From Epiperipatus broadwayi (taxonomy: Eukaryota > Onychophora > Udeonychophora > Euonychophora > Peripatidae), in assembly GCA_028023455.1 (NCBI GenBank), contig JAQFVV010006476.1, positions 622,001 to 686,000 of the forward strand: DNA of 64,000 bases, read 5' to 3'. A program made the position numbers and the translations under genes. The stretch's first letter is position 1, and each line of letters opens with the position of its first letter. Shown here piece after piece: positions 1 to 63,119 of the stretch. The notes under the pieces are model-generated. The model had not been told where the DNA came from, searched no databases, and saw only the letters and a program-made list of their open reading frames with translations.

Positions 1-560
1 TATTTCCTTTTAGTATCAAGTTATTTCTACCAAATATGGCTTTATATATATTGAAGAGCATAAGAATTCACAGATAAATGTCGATCATTTCTACTTTATT
101 TTCATATATACTTAATGCTATGCAAAATAAATAATTTTATAACTAGAAAGAAATACTATTTGAATATTTAAATACATACGTATTGTAACCAGTTGGCTTA
201 CATAGCATACACTAATATAGTGTATGTGCATATATATATATATGTAAAATAAAGGAAAAGTAGAAATAAACATAGAATAAATTTTTGTAGATATTTTTCT
301 ATATTTTCTAAAATAAAATAATAACAAGTAAAGGGTTAAATAACTCTGGGTTTAAAGTAAAATTTCATTATGAAATTAATGTTTTTAAAAAGGTCTTAAT
401 AAATATAAATATTGTATTGTTATTATTATTATTCTGATTGTGAAATGTAAAAACACAATACTTGTTTTTGAAATTTTTTTAATTAATTAAAACATGTATG
501 TTTTCAAAGGGATTAGAGAGCTAAAAATAAAAGCTCTGTTTTTAATCAAGATCTTATCAC
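1..560. other. AT-rich intronic sequence, nothing recognised
   Basis: Only short TA runs are visible, and no exon or element was recognised. It lies in the PARG intron that leaves the window on the left. Confidence 0.5.
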
Positions 561-569
561 CTTAGATGA

Positions 570-1560
570 TTTTATAAAAAGAGCTGATAAAAAATATCAG
601 CCAGTCTGATTAATAGTTTTTTTTGGAAGAAGGGCCAGCTGAAGAGTTGGTGGCAATATTTTGTTGCAACTTGATGAAGGGCAGCAGTTGGTTTTAGCTG
701 ACCATATAGTTGGCAGAACATTAGATTGGGGAGCTGCCAATATTTCCTTCGCAGGAGTTTGAAATTCACATGGAGAAAATGACCCACTTCTTTGTGCTGA
801 AATTCATAGCCTTAAACGTGCAGAGGATGATTGATTGCCTGAAATCCATCAAACCAAGACAGCTGCTTGCCTGGAAAAATCCTAGACAGAAAGAGACCAA
901 CTACAGACCAAGATTTTACATGGATTATGTACCTTTACCTGATAGTGACAACAAACATGGATTATATTTTTCTAATGGACCAAAAGAACCAGCTTGCTAA
1001 ACAAATAATTATATAGATGCTGACTATCTAAAGGCAGAGAAGAACAGATAAAAATATATACAGCTGTGGTAAGTAAAGTTATATATGATAACAAACTTTT
1101 AAATAATTTCTTTAGTAAAATTACATTTTGAAAGTGATGCATGAATTTGTACTTTTTATGTTTATGATGGGTGTATAGTTGAGCAGGGCTGTGTGGATGC
1201 AATGTGTTTATGGTGCTCCGAAGTATATGCTCGGCACTGTCTAGACCTAGATATTGAGCTCCCAGAGTAGTCCAGCAGTGTATATGTAGGCCTCATGAAT
1301 AGGCCTTGGTCTCATGAATAGACCTTTTCTAAAGCCTCTAAGACTCACAAGAGATGAGAAGGGCTGGCTCATGCCTGATATTTTTTTTCTGGATGCTATT
1401 TCTTGTGGATGATCTGTCTAGGCACTTAGAGGGGCAGTGCTTAAAAATGAGGTATTTTCTCGCGACATCATGGGGCATTGTGTACTTAGTCCATGCTTGA
1501 CTATCTACTTATCATGGCATGAAGAGTTGCACTTCACGTATTCACTTTTCCTCTCTCACC
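570..1560. other. Less AT-rich block with a 76-codon open frame
   Basis: Base composition differs from the surroundings. A plus-strand open frame at 770-1000 includes KSIKPRQLLAWKNPRQ but matches no family I know. No convincing splice sites or domain were seen. It could be an old retrocopy, a TE fragment or unique intron sequence. Confidence 0.3.
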
Positions 1561-1875
1561 TTGTCTATTTCATCAGCATTAACTAATCAAGCAGAAAGAT
1601 ATTTTGAAATTTATATTTTCTTAATTCTATAAAACGATTGTATATTTCGTTTATTAAAAAAAAAAAAAAAGGCGTTTTAAATCAATCAACAATCATCTGT
1701 CAAAAATTTGATCGGATTTATTTTAAGAAAAAAAAAAAGCTATATTCAACAAAAAGAATAATTGCGAAAATAACTTTTATCATTATAACAAGTGTGTAAA
1801 TTTTATGTATATTCAAAATGGAATTATTAATTATAAAAGTAATGTTATTTATTGTTTGACAAAATTAAATTTATA

Positions 1876-1990
1876 AATAATCTGTGCGCGCATATAAATC
1901 AATGCTTGTCAAATAGTCTGTGCGCGCATATATATCAATGCTTGTCAAATAATCTGTGCGTACATATATGTCAATGCTTGTCAAATAAGA
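1876..1990. repeat. 36-bp tandem repeat, three copies
   Basis: The unit runs from AAATAATCTGTGCG to CAATGCTTGTC. It repeats three times with small changes, mostly in the GCGCGCATATA stretch. A related fragment occurs near 2050. The repeat encodes a 12-residue periodic open frame that is not considered a real protein. Confidence 0.85.
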
Positions 1991-2039
1991 CATATATGCA
2001 AATGATAATTATGGTGTTATTGAATATTAATTGTATATT

Positions 2040-3645
2040 ATAAATCGCGCGTCTGTGCGCATATATATGTAAACCATAATAATAATATGAATTGTAACCT
2101 TGTAAATTAATGTAGCAATTTGAATTTTGAATGGTAAATATTGTCAATTGATGTAATAACTTGAATTTTGTAGTAATCTTGTAAATTATAGAATGATGAC
2201 TTTATTATTGTGTATCATTCAAAATCAGAACCCTTATAAGACCTTATTTATTTTTGTTGTTATTAATAAACTTGTATTTATTTGTTAAAATTGTTTCCAT
2301 CATCTCTTATTCACATACAGTAATGCAGCTTCATGTTCTCTGGGCTAGATTCGGACATGTATTGGGAATGTGTTTAGTGCTTTGGGCATCCAGAGATGAT
2401 CAATCATCATCATGGTTGGCGCAAAAGAGAATACTCTTTAAAGCCCATGCACTATTATTTTTTATTTTACTTTGTCTTATTAAACATTTAAGTTTATAGT
2501 TGGCCAGTACAAGTGGCCTGAGCATTGATGATGATCAGCATATTTTAATGTCCCAGTATGATTTCTGATTACTGTATATTTTTAATGAATGGGCACTAAG
2601 CTGGTGCATCCAAGTCATGTTTATATAATTGCCCAAGCTGGTAAAGGCTCAATTGTTAGCCTGGTCTACAGAAGACCCATTTTCAATCCAGCCACAAGAT
2701 GATCTGTTGATTTTATTCTGATTTATTGTACTAATTTGTTTATTCCCATCAATAATGATGATGGATGGTTATTTCTCTCAAGTATTTACTTATACTGATA
2801 TTTATTTGTTATAATGCTGGTTGGATTTATATTTAATCATAGCTGCTCTTCTGAGTTAGCTGGATGATCTCTCAATGATCTCAGAGATTCTATAATCTCA
2901 TTTTATTATTAAATATATCTTACTTATATATACTTTGGGAATTAATGATATTTCATTTTCTGTTTACTTGGGTTAAATTATTGTTTTTCCATCACCCAGT
3001 TCAAAATTACTTTCCACCAACTTATCACCCACCTCATCCCGTTACAGTATATATTATTAAAATATAATTTGAAAGCACTTTGGTAGCCATACTGCATATT
3101 CCATCAGAATATGTAATGAAAATATTTGAATAATAGATACAAATCTATTAATGATAAAAACTTTTTAAATTATATATATATTAGGACGGTAGATAATGCC
3201 ATACTATTTCTATGTATAGTGTAAATTTAGTAAATTACAGCATTCTAAAGTTAAATGACAAATTTTGTAAAAATATATAATAAAATGTTACTGAATGAAG
3301 TGTGATAGAGAGTTAGTAAAGTAACCGAGTAGTTTATTTTATTTAATTCAATTTTAAGCAATAGTATAAAGGAGGACTGTTCAAAACAAGCTACTTGTTT
3401 ACGGAAAAAAAAATTAGAAAATAGCAAACGTGAAAAGTTGTTTTGCTATCCCCCGACTGTTCTATCAAACAGCTGCATAATCTATTATAATAAAGTAACA
3501 AAATTGTATTTAGAATTAAGTAGCATTTATAATTATTTATTTGTAAAAGTATAAAAAAAAGGGGCTAAATTATTGGAAAATAGAAACATGCTATGATATT
3601 TGCAAATCCTTGTTACCAGAAATGGTTTTACTTCATAATAATTTG
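2040..3645. other. Intronic sequence without recognised features
   Basis: The stretch is AT-rich with a mildly GC-richer patch at 2330-2700. I see no exon, RNA gene or element with clear ends. Confidence 0.4.
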
Positions 3646-3652
3646 AATTTAA

Positions 3653-3958
3653 ACTGAGAGAGTGCAAATCTCTCAAGCGCTTAGCCAATCACATATATTG
3701 CTGCAAGTTATAACATTGAAAAACTACTGCGTAGTAAATCAAAAGATTTCACGCTGTATGTTTATAATTAGAACTCAGTGAGTTGAGTGTGAAGATATTT
3801 AAGATTCACACTTTCAGATCTAAGTACTTTGGACTGGCTTGGATATATACAAAGACAAGTAAAGAAGAGAGTGGAACCGCTCTTTTCTTGTTAAATTCTC
3901 TGTCCCAGTATTTGTGATCTGATTGGCTAAGCGCTTGAGAGATTTGCACTCTCTCAGT
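3653..3958. mobile_element. 306-bp MITE with TTAA duplication
   Basis: The ends are near-perfect inverted repeats of about 38 bp (ACTGAGAGAGTGCAAATCTC and onward, including GCGCTTAGCCAATCA). TTAA flanks both sides (3649-3652 and 3959-3962). A TTAA target duplication is typical of piggyBac-type elements, but the tips do not look like the usual piggyBac CCC start. There is no coding capacity. Confidence 0.85.
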
Positions 3959-3962
3959 TTAA

Positions 3963-5430
3963 TTTCAAATACCGTCTGCGCTTTGTAAAATAAATATTAT
4001 TTTCATAATAATTTGTAAAATTGAAAATTAGTAATGATTTAATTTTTTTTAAAATGTAAAACTTAAATAATTTCAGAGTGAAATTAAATAATGATTAGTT
4101 GTTTCGGCTTTGTTAATTGATAAATAGTCCAACAAGTAATGTCTGAAATAGACAATAGGACTTATTTACAAATAGACAAAAATCTAGGCAGTTAAGGAAA
4201 TCATAATTTGAAAAACATGAAATTAAAAATGGTATTTAGGGCTGGCTTTGGTTGCAATATAAAGCTTGGATTCAAACCATGGATACAGGAGATGTTTCAC
4301 AGGAAAAAAGTAGTCTACTAGTTAAATCCATACCAATTGAATTCACGATCAGATTGCAGTTTAGAAAATAGTTGCTGTGAATGAAAGTAAGACGGGTAAT
4401 CAGTATAAAACTGAAGTTATTACACTACTAACAGCATGAGAAATATTTAATAAATAGCAGTAGAGTAGAATGGGCAGTACATGTCTAAAATCCATGGCTA
4501 TTGTTTCAGACCTTTAAAACTATCCTTTCCTCTTATGCCACAATCAATCTGAATAAAAAACATCTGTCTGTAAAATCTCCATGTGAAACATTGTAAATAT
4601 AACTGCTGAAAAAGAAATCTACTAAAAAATGTCATAAAATCCATAAGAAAAATTAAGATTAAATCCTAAAAAATAGTTTCCAGTGTATACACATTTATGA
4701 TAGAGAATCTGTAAATTTGAAAATATACACAAAGCTATAATGACAGTTGAAAATCTAAAATATTAGAACTCTAGAAGAGAAGGTTATTTTGGTTTATATA
4801 AATATTTAATTATTTTATTAATATTTAATATATATATATTTATAAATCTTAGAAAACCATTATTTATTTTTTTATTAATACTTGTTTCTACAGAGCAGGA
4901 TCATAAACTTAGGATTTGAGCGGAGGAGAGAAGGCAAAACAAAAAATTTAGTTATTAGAGTTCATTATTTGTTCCGCCTCTCACAGGACTTGTTCCCACA
5001 AATAATTTGTCTTATTGTTTATCAATACCTAAAGATGGTACGTCAATATATATATCAATTTTTTGTACCAGATGTAAGGATTTTATTCTTTTAGTCGAGT
5101 TATGTTAAGTTCATGAAAATATTTAGCAGTAAGATTATAGTTTAGTTTTAAGGCTAATATTTAACTAAAAAAAAATGTTAACATGTAATAGCAGAGGTTT
5201 ATAAATCATTAAAATCCTTAATTTGGAAATGTTTAGTTTATCCTAAAATTAATTAGTCTCATTTCACATTTTATAAAATTATTTTGTTAAGTTTAAACTA
5301 TTGTAATTCTTTATGTTTCATTCCATTTAACATCTAAGGAATATAATTTTGATAGGTATATGTGATAATTAAATGTCAATCTACTATATACTGAAGGAAT
5401 GATAAATCTATTACTATAAAGCGCTGAAAA
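3963..5430. other. AT-rich intron, nothing recognised
   Basis: A 70-codon open frame at 4882-5094 shows no recognisable domain. No exon of PARG was found here. Confidence 0.4.
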
Positions 5431-5437
5431 TCTTGAA

Positions 5438-5604
5438 ATTGTTAGATCGAAAGTCGAACTCTGATAATGCGCTATTACTTTAAATATTATAAATCTCTAT
5501 GCACTTAAGTTTTTTAAACTCTTATTGACGTGTGAGTGCACAGAGATTTATAATATTTAAAGTAATAGCGCAATATCGGAGTTTGACTTCCGATCTAACA
5601 ATTT
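5438..5604. mobile_element. Palindromic MITE, about 67-bp arms
   Basis: The arms begin AATTGTTAGATCGAAAGTCG and end AATT, with a short AT-rich centre holding TTATTGACGTGTGAGTGC. A related copy lies at 49937-50075, nested in another element. It is non-coding. Confidence 0.8.
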
Positions 5605-6207
5605 TAAGGAATGATAATTAATTGCCATATTTTAATAAAATTAGCATTAAGGGATTTATGATGCTATAATGCAGTAAGATTACATACTTGTGTTATGATT
5701 ATGATCCATAAGCTCAAGTTATACGTGATGCTCAGATAACATCATCATCAATTATAAATTCAAGCCATCATCATTACATTATTTTTTTAACTGGTTTTTA
5801 ATGATCCATATATCACAAGATATATTTATAAACCCAATATATTTTTATCAAGTACATGTCGAAAGTAGAAAATGTTAAATTATTACAATCATCATCTTTC
5901 CACATGTGAGATGGATAAATGAAATAGAGAACTTTGTTACTATGAGGGTATCAATTGGAAAAACTGGACTAAATTTGGCACTACTGACTGCAACCTCATA
6001 TTCAATTTTCCCCTATTAGCAAAAATGTAAACTATTACAAAGATATTTTATAATATTACGAACTAAATTTAATAATTTTTTGAAGTGACAAAACTAATTA
6101 TCCAAAATAAAAGATTAAATACTTTAAAAGATGCTTTGGGCTTTTACTAGGAGCAAAAGAATGGACTATGTTTAAAAATATATACATATAATAATTCAGT
6201 CTCTTAC

Positions 6208-57469
<51,262 letters not shown>

Positions 57470-57654
57470 TTTTATCTTGTACCCCAAATGTTCTAAATGT
57501 CAAAGGTGTCTATAAAGAAAAAGATTCATCCTAATAAAGATACAAAAGAAATCATCATAGCAATTGGCTTCTTGTCTGTCTAAAACTAGAAATTGCAGTC
57601 TACTGTCTATATCACTATGATAAAATGAGTTTCATCTCTTCATTTTATATTTTT

Positions 57655-57785
57655 TGTGTACATCAGTGATGTTTATATTCTTTATGGACACCAGTTATGT
57701 TTATATTCTTTATGCACACAAGTGATTCTTATATTATTTATGCACAAAAGTGATGTTTATATTCTTTATGCACAGAAGTGATGCT
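57655..57785. repeat. Tandem repeat, about 30 bp, four copies
   Basis: The unit AGTGATGTTTATATTC-TTTATGCACA repeats four times with small changes, in the first intron of PARG. Confidence 0.85.
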
Positions 57786-58236
57786 ATCTTATTATATTTA
57801 TTGTACTACATAGATATAATTTATTTGCATATAGTGTATTTGTTAGCTATTGACTTGAAAATAATGTTATGAAACATATACCAAAACGAAAGCATGAATC
57901 ACGTATATATAATTTATTTGCATACAGATCATTTGTTAGCTATAGACTTGAAAAACGTAAACAAGAATCGGAATTATAACAAATTACTTATAAACCATAT
58001 TATATTATATATATAAACATAATTAATGATTTTCGTAATAAATTATCTTTTTGAAAAACATTATTTTTATAAGTGTAGAACGTTAAAAGTTACGTTAGAT
58101 ATTAATTATATACGAACGTAAATAACTAACACACACAAATTACAAACTAAAAATAATTAATAAAAAGTATAATTTATATAAAAATATATTATGCTTTTAC
58201 TAAAAAATAAAAAAAAAATTTTTAAATGTTACTTAC

Positions 58237-58400
58237 AAAATTACATTCAACTGCCTCTGTCAACCATTTTTTAATAGTACCGGAGATATGTCATCTGTAG
58301 CCCCGTAAATTATTTTTGTCTTTTATCGCTCCATGATAAGTACACAAATTATTAAAAAAGACAAAAGAATTAAATACTGTGGTTGATTAAAACTGCTGCC
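58237..58400 (-). other. PARG: Predicted PARG exon 1 (5' UTR)
   Basis: A strong donor (GTAAGT) follows position 58237 on the minus strand, and no frame stays open through the preceding bases, so this is read as non-coding leader. Two short upstream ORFs are visible, ATG at 58294-58292 (7 codons) and ATG at 58267-58265 (6 codons), both closed before the donor. The 5' end is not defined; 58400 is a guess placed below the CRE-like cluster. Splicing to the exon starting at 57509 gives a 727-base first intron. Confidence 0.5.
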
Positions 58401-58450
58401 AAAAATTTAAATTTTAACCGATTTTTTTGAAATAAACATTTTCCGAAAGC

Positions 58451-58548
58451 TACGTCATGAAGCTTTCTAACAATCGTATTTTCATCTACGTCACATTTAT
58501 ACCTTTTACGTCAGTAAAGAAAGAAAACAAAACATCATCTGAACGTCA
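58451..58548 (-). promoter_or_regulatory. Cluster of four CRE half-sites upstream of PARG exon 1
   Basis: CGTCA occurs at 58453, 58489, 58509 and 58544, all in one orientation (TGACG on the coding strand of PARG). Three are preceded by TA (TGACGTA on the minus strand), the stronger CREB/ATF type. The block is less AT-rich than its surroundings and lies about 200 bases upstream of the exon 1 donor. A core promoter role is inferred. Confidence 0.5.
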
Positions 58549-58559
58549 CCTGATGCGCG

Positions 58560-59095
58560 CTCGCAGTGCTCAAAGAGCTGAAAGAGTTAACAAATTATCA
58601 AAATATTGAGACTAATTAAACTTTGTTTTTGTTTGCTTAATTAAATAAATCAGTGTTTCTGATTCTAATTTAATCTTAGAATTTTGTTTAGTTTATTTTA
58701 ATTACATAAAACTTATTCTATTGAGATAAACCTACTGATTATTAAAAAGAGAAATGAATATTAAAAACCCAAAGGTTTCTTCTCTTTCCTTATTTTATAT
58801 ATATGTGTGTGTGTTACTAATTTCAATAGCATGCAAATAACTTTTACTACTGATGAAATATGTAATATTTAGGATTACAATTATATCACAGAATATTTTT
58901 GTTCAAATACACACACTACAAGAGATGGCACTGCAGACACCTAAAAGTGCATTAGTTATTTCGCTGGCACACACTGTTGCATATGCATAAATCAATTTAA
59001 TAAGCTTGTGTATTTCAGTTATAAATCAATTAAATATAAGGAAATTTATAAATTTTATGTTAGGTAATTTAAGTATAGGGGATTTGGACTTAGAT
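58560..59095. other. 5' flank of PARG, AT-rich
   Basis: A short fragment of family H (AGAGATGGCACTGCAGACA) lies at 58920. No gene was recognised on the plus strand. Confidence 0.4.
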
Positions 59096-59099
59096 TTTT

Positions 59100-59235
59100 A
59101 AGCACCCTTTAACTATCCACTCTATCTCATACAACTGATACACATGACCACACACATGTAGAAAAGATAAATAATTACCAATATATATATTTCATGCTAA
59201 ACCAGCACTCATCAGTTGGTCCAGATTATCATCTC
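59100..59235 (-). mobile_element. Hammerhead-repeat fragment, family G
   Basis: A minus-oriented part of the G monomer from CTATCTCATACAACTGATAC through hammerhead G4 to CAGATTATCATCTC. Confidence 0.75.
59177..59220 (-). ncRNA. Hammerhead ribozyme motif G4
   Basis: ACCAA/TTGGT, CTGATGA, GTGC-type stem II with GCAT, GAA and stem III ATA-ta-TAT are intact. Core intact. Confidence 0.72.
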
Positions 59236-59239
59236 CCAC

Positions 59240-59560
59240 ACTATATATACAGTCAATGCTCAGTTTATATTGTAACGGTCAGATTCGTATGCTTCATTAA
59301 CCTAGTGTAGAATTCGACCACCACACAGAAAAACAGCACCATAGGTTGCGAAGCTACCAGTAGTACTGAGTTCGAACATGGTGTATCGGTTCCACAATAC
59401 ACTCTACGAAACAACGCATCTAATGTTACATTAGTAAACATTTCCTTAGGCATGGGGATCAAGGAGATGCGAGAGACTAAGACTTTATTTTCGAGTTAGC
59501 TATATATAATATTAATATTAGTCATTTATATTTTAAATAATCGAGGAGATAGTACATTGA
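59240..59560. other. GC-richer block, unidentified
   Basis: A minus-strand frame (59265-59462) contains ALFRRVYCGTDTPCSNSVLL but matches nothing I know. No TE ends were identified. Confidence 0.3.
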
Positions 59561-59812
59561 AGGTGTATCGAATAAATAAATATATGACGGCAGACGTATG
59601 GTTTGAAATTATTTAATTAGAATATTTTATACTAAAATCATTTAATAACTGAAACACACAAGCTTATTATATACTTGTGTTTATATATGTAATATATAGA
59701 GTAGTTTATATATGTAATATATAGGGTATATGAGCACAGACTTTCACACGATCCACCATTCTTCACACTATCTCATAATACTGATACACTCGAACACATA
59801 TATGTTGAAAAG

Positions 59813-59843
59813 ATTCATGCTAAACCAGCAATCATCAGTTGGT
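59813..59843 (-). ncRNA. Hammerhead motif G5, stem III deleted
   Basis: ACCAA, CTGATGA, stem II and GAA are present, then the sequence jumps to TCTTTTCAAC, so stem III, the cleavage site and the 3' strand of stem I are missing. Confidence 0.6.
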
Positions 59844-60274
59844 CCAGATTACCATCTCTACACATACATGCTATAAGTGCTCAGATATATATTAAGCTAG
59901 CCAATCCTCATACTTTAATGGACAGGCTTCAATCTACTCCACACTCCAACTCTTCAACTGTCCATTCAATTGAAAATCTGATGATGGAATGCTCAAAGGC
60001 CACCCTGAGGCCGAGATTCTTGTCACACCCATGTTGACCTAAGATCAATCTGACCCCTCATGTACAGGACGTAATCCATTTAATACATATACAGGGGATG
60101 GGCAGACATCTCTACTATGTAATAACTGAAACACACAAGCTTAATATATACTTGTGTTTATATATGTAATATATAGAATATATGAGCATAGACTTTCACA
60201 TGATCCACCACTCTCCACACTATCTCATAATACTGATACACTCGAACACATATATGTTGAAAAGATAAATAATC

Positions 60275-60318
60275 ACCAATATACGTATTTCATGCTAAAC
60301 CAGAAATCATCAGTTGGT
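60275..60318 (-). ncRNA. Hammerhead ribozyme motif G6
   Basis: ACCAA/TTGGT, CTGATGA, GAA, stem III ATA-cg-TAT and an ATA site are intact. Stem II opens TTC rather than TGC, weakening it. Confidence 0.72.
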
Positions 60319-60702
60319 CCAGATTTTCTCTACACGTACATGCTATAAGTGCTCAGAAGTATATTAAGATAGCCAATCCTCATATTACATATATAAACAC
60401 AAGTAGATAATAAGCTTGTGTGTTTCAGTTATTACATAGTAGAGATGTCTGCCCATCCCTTGTATATGTATTAAATGAAATATGTCCTGTACATGAGGGG
60501 TCAGATTGATCTTAGGTCAACATGGGTGTGACAAGAATCTCGGCCTCAGGGTGGCCTTTGAGCATTCCATCATCAGATTTTCAATTGAATGGACAGTTGA
60601 AGAGTGGAGTAGATTGAAGCCTGTCCATTAAAGTATGAGGATTGGCTAGCTTAATATATATCTGAGCACTTATAGCATGTATGTGTAGAGATGGTAATCT
60701 GG

Positions 60703-60746
60703 ACCAACTGATGATTGCTGGTTTAGCATGAAATATGTATATTAGT
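60703..60746 (+). ncRNA. Hammerhead ribozyme motif G7
   Basis: Core intact: CTGATGA, TGC/GCA stem II, GAA, stem III ATA-tg-TAT. One mismatch in inner stem I (TTAGT). Confidence 0.74.
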
Positions 60747-61173
60747 GATTATTTAGCTTTTCAACATGTGTTCGAGTGTATCAGTATTATGAGATAGTGT
60801 GGAGAGTGGTGGATCGTGTGAAAGTCTGTGCTCATATACTCTATATATTACATATATAAACACAATTATATAATAAGCTAGTGTGTTTCAGTTATTACAT
60901 AGTAGAGATGTCTGCTCATCCCCTGTATATGTATTAAATGGATTATGTCCTGTATATGAGGGGTCAGATTGATCTTAGGTCAACATGGGTGTGACAAGAA
61001 TCTTGGCCTCAGGGTGGCCTTTGAGCATTCCATCATCAGATTTTCAACTGAATGGACAGTTCAAGAGTTGGAGTGTGGAGTAGATTGAAGCCTGTCCATT
61101 AAAGTATGATGATTGGCTATCTTAATATATATCTGAGCAGTTATAGCATGTATGTGTAGAGATGGTAATCTGG

Positions 61174-61217
61174 ACCAACTGATGATTGCTGGTTTAGCAT
61201 GAAATACGAATATTAGT
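61174..61217 (+). ncRNA. Hammerhead ribozyme motif G8
   Basis: Core intact. Stem III ATA-cg-AAT has one mismatch and inner stem I has one (TTAGT). Outer GGTAATC/GATTATT pairs beyond the TGG bulge. Confidence 0.72.
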
Positions 61218-61589
61218 GATTATTTATCTTTTCAACATATATGTGTTCGATTGTATTAGTATTATGAGATAGTGTGGAGAGTGGTGGATCATGTGAAAGT
61301 CTGTGCTCATATATTCTATATATTCAAATCATTTAATTAATAACATTTGATTATATTAAAATCTCAGTAGCTGTATCATTATTCCGATACTGTTATATTT
61401 TCAAAGAAATACAATTATTTGGCTGACATAATCTAGTTACCTGAATTCTTGAGCAAGTATTTCAAGATCATGCCTTCGGGGATTTAATATCTTTGCAATG
61501 CACGAGTCTAAATTAGGATTGTTAATAGCAACTGCGGACATATATTTGATTTAATTAAATAAGATATTTCTAAATGATTATGGGCAGAC

Positions 61590-61990
61590 ATTTATTTGAG
61601 AGTGAATTTATGTCATATAATGCAGAGAGGATTTCATATATGGAATAATAAAAGTAATAATAAAGAAACATGTGGTACATTTAGAACTGTGATGCGAGTG
61701 TGGCAGTACATTAAAACTGCGAAGCCAATGGATGAGTTTAAAACAACGGGCTGGCGTTTGCCGTACGCCCAAAGGTAAGATGTCACATAAGCATAATCAG
61801 GTGCAAAGGGTTCGTGCCACACTTACTCCCTGACTGCGTGATCAGCGTCAAACCTTATGGGAAAATTCATTATGTCCATTTGTGTAGGACGATTGGGATT
61901 CAGTAAATCCTGTATGATCCGGGATATCCAAGGCTCATAATGGATTATCGCATCTCTAAACCGTAACACGTGTATAATTCACATAATATT
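61590..61990. other. GC-richer block, unidentified
   Basis: It contains overlapping short frames on both strands (for example MRVWQYIKTAKPMDEFKTT at 61690-61745) with no recognised family, and no clear ends. Confidence 0.3.
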
Positions 61991-62173
61991 CTGTTAAGAT
62001 TTAATATAAATTTATGACTCAGCCCTACATTACCAACATTTAATAAATAACGTGTTTTGCTTTCAAAGAAATGTATTTAATGGATTTATTATTTAAAATT
62101 AAAAACAAGTGTAAAAAGCAATAGGTAAGTTGGGTGGATATTAAGAACTAATATGTCCGCCACTTGCTACGTA

Positions 62174-62655
62174 GTAGCACCGAATGCGTGTCGATTTATA
62201 TGAAAATAACAAAATAATTTATAGAAGTAAATATTAATTATATGATTTGCAGGACACACATCAGCTGTTTCAGGCAATCATGTATTTGTATTTAGAGAAT
62301 TATGGAGATTTCCGAGCTGACCAGCCAACATGAGTATCTAAAAGAAATATATTAGTAGGTCGTTGTACAAGATGGCAACCGTTTTGATTAGGATTTATAT
62401 TTAAAATTTGGCGAGTAGCACCGAATGCGTGTCGATTTATATGAAAATAACAAAATAATTTATAGAAGTAAATATTAATTATATGATTTGCAGGACACAC
62501 ATCAGCTGTTTCAGGCAATCATGTATTTGTATTTAGAGAATTATGGAGATTTCCGAGCTGACCAGCCAACATGAGTATCTAAAAGAAATATATTAGTAGG
62601 TCGTTGTACAAGATGGCAACCGTTTTGATTAGGATTTATATTTAAAATTTGGCGA
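62174..62655. repeat. 241-bp tandem duplication, apparently identical copies
   Basis: Copy 1 (62174-62414) and copy 2 (62415-62655) start AGTAGCACCGAATGCG and end ATTTAAAATTTGGCG. No difference was noticed by eye. It is a very recent duplication or an assembly artefact. Confidence 0.92.
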
Positions 62656-62879
62656 GGTCTGGTCAGAAATCTTATAGGCATGCTATCATTAGATAATAAA
62701 AAATGTAAAATTAGAAATACGTACCCTAGAAAAGACAGAGTTAGGTAATCTAGATTATTAAAGAATTTTTACATAATAGATTACTAATTAAATTAATGAT
62801 TGTACAATTTATATATAGAGAGTAAGCTATAGCTTGACTAATATTTAGAGTACTCTAGAAGGCCTTGGGTACAGGTACC

Positions 62880-63110
62880 TGTTTTATAAGAAGCTTTCAG
62901 TCAGATTTCATGGTCAGTAGCAGATTGTTCATGAGTTTAAACAGTAGCAGTTCTTTCCAGCACTCAGGTTACTAATTCATTTCAATAGCAGCAGCAGCTT
63001 TCCGATTGGTTTAATTGGTGAAGGGCACATGTGGAGGTTCGGGCATATGATCGACCATCTCCGGGTGGGAGAATAGTCTGGGCGCTTCCTACTCAATCAT
63101 CTTGTAGTAG
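62880..63110. other. GC-richer patch with CAG run, unidentified
   Basis: It contains AGCAGCAGCAGC and CATCTCCGGGTGGGAGAATA. No gene or element was recognised. Confidence 0.25.
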
Positions 63111-63119
63111 ATAAATTAA

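Larger units (their letters stand above)
59647..61325. mobile_element. Hammerhead-repeat array, family G: two minus then two plus monomers, 12-bp TSD
   Basis: AAATCATTTAAT occurs at 59635-59646 and 61326-61337. The minus-half hammerheads are 475 bp apart (C3 at 59838 and 60313) and the plus-half ones 471 bp (60708 and 61179). The turn is near 60385, at CTCATATTACATATATAAAC. Monomers are highly similar to each other, implying a recent insertion. Confidence 0.92.

Noticed and set aside
770-1000. Coding exon of a neighbouring gene
   Set aside because: No domain, no convincing splice sites and no in-phase partner were found; kept only as an unidentified block.
1852-2043. Repetitive Cys/His-containing open frame
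   Set aside because: Its periodicity comes from the 36-bp DNA tandem repeat, and there is no promoter or homology.
59940-60060. Second hammerhead at CTGATGATGGAATG in the G monomer body
   Set aside because: GAA reads GAG and the flanks do not pair, so no stem I forms.
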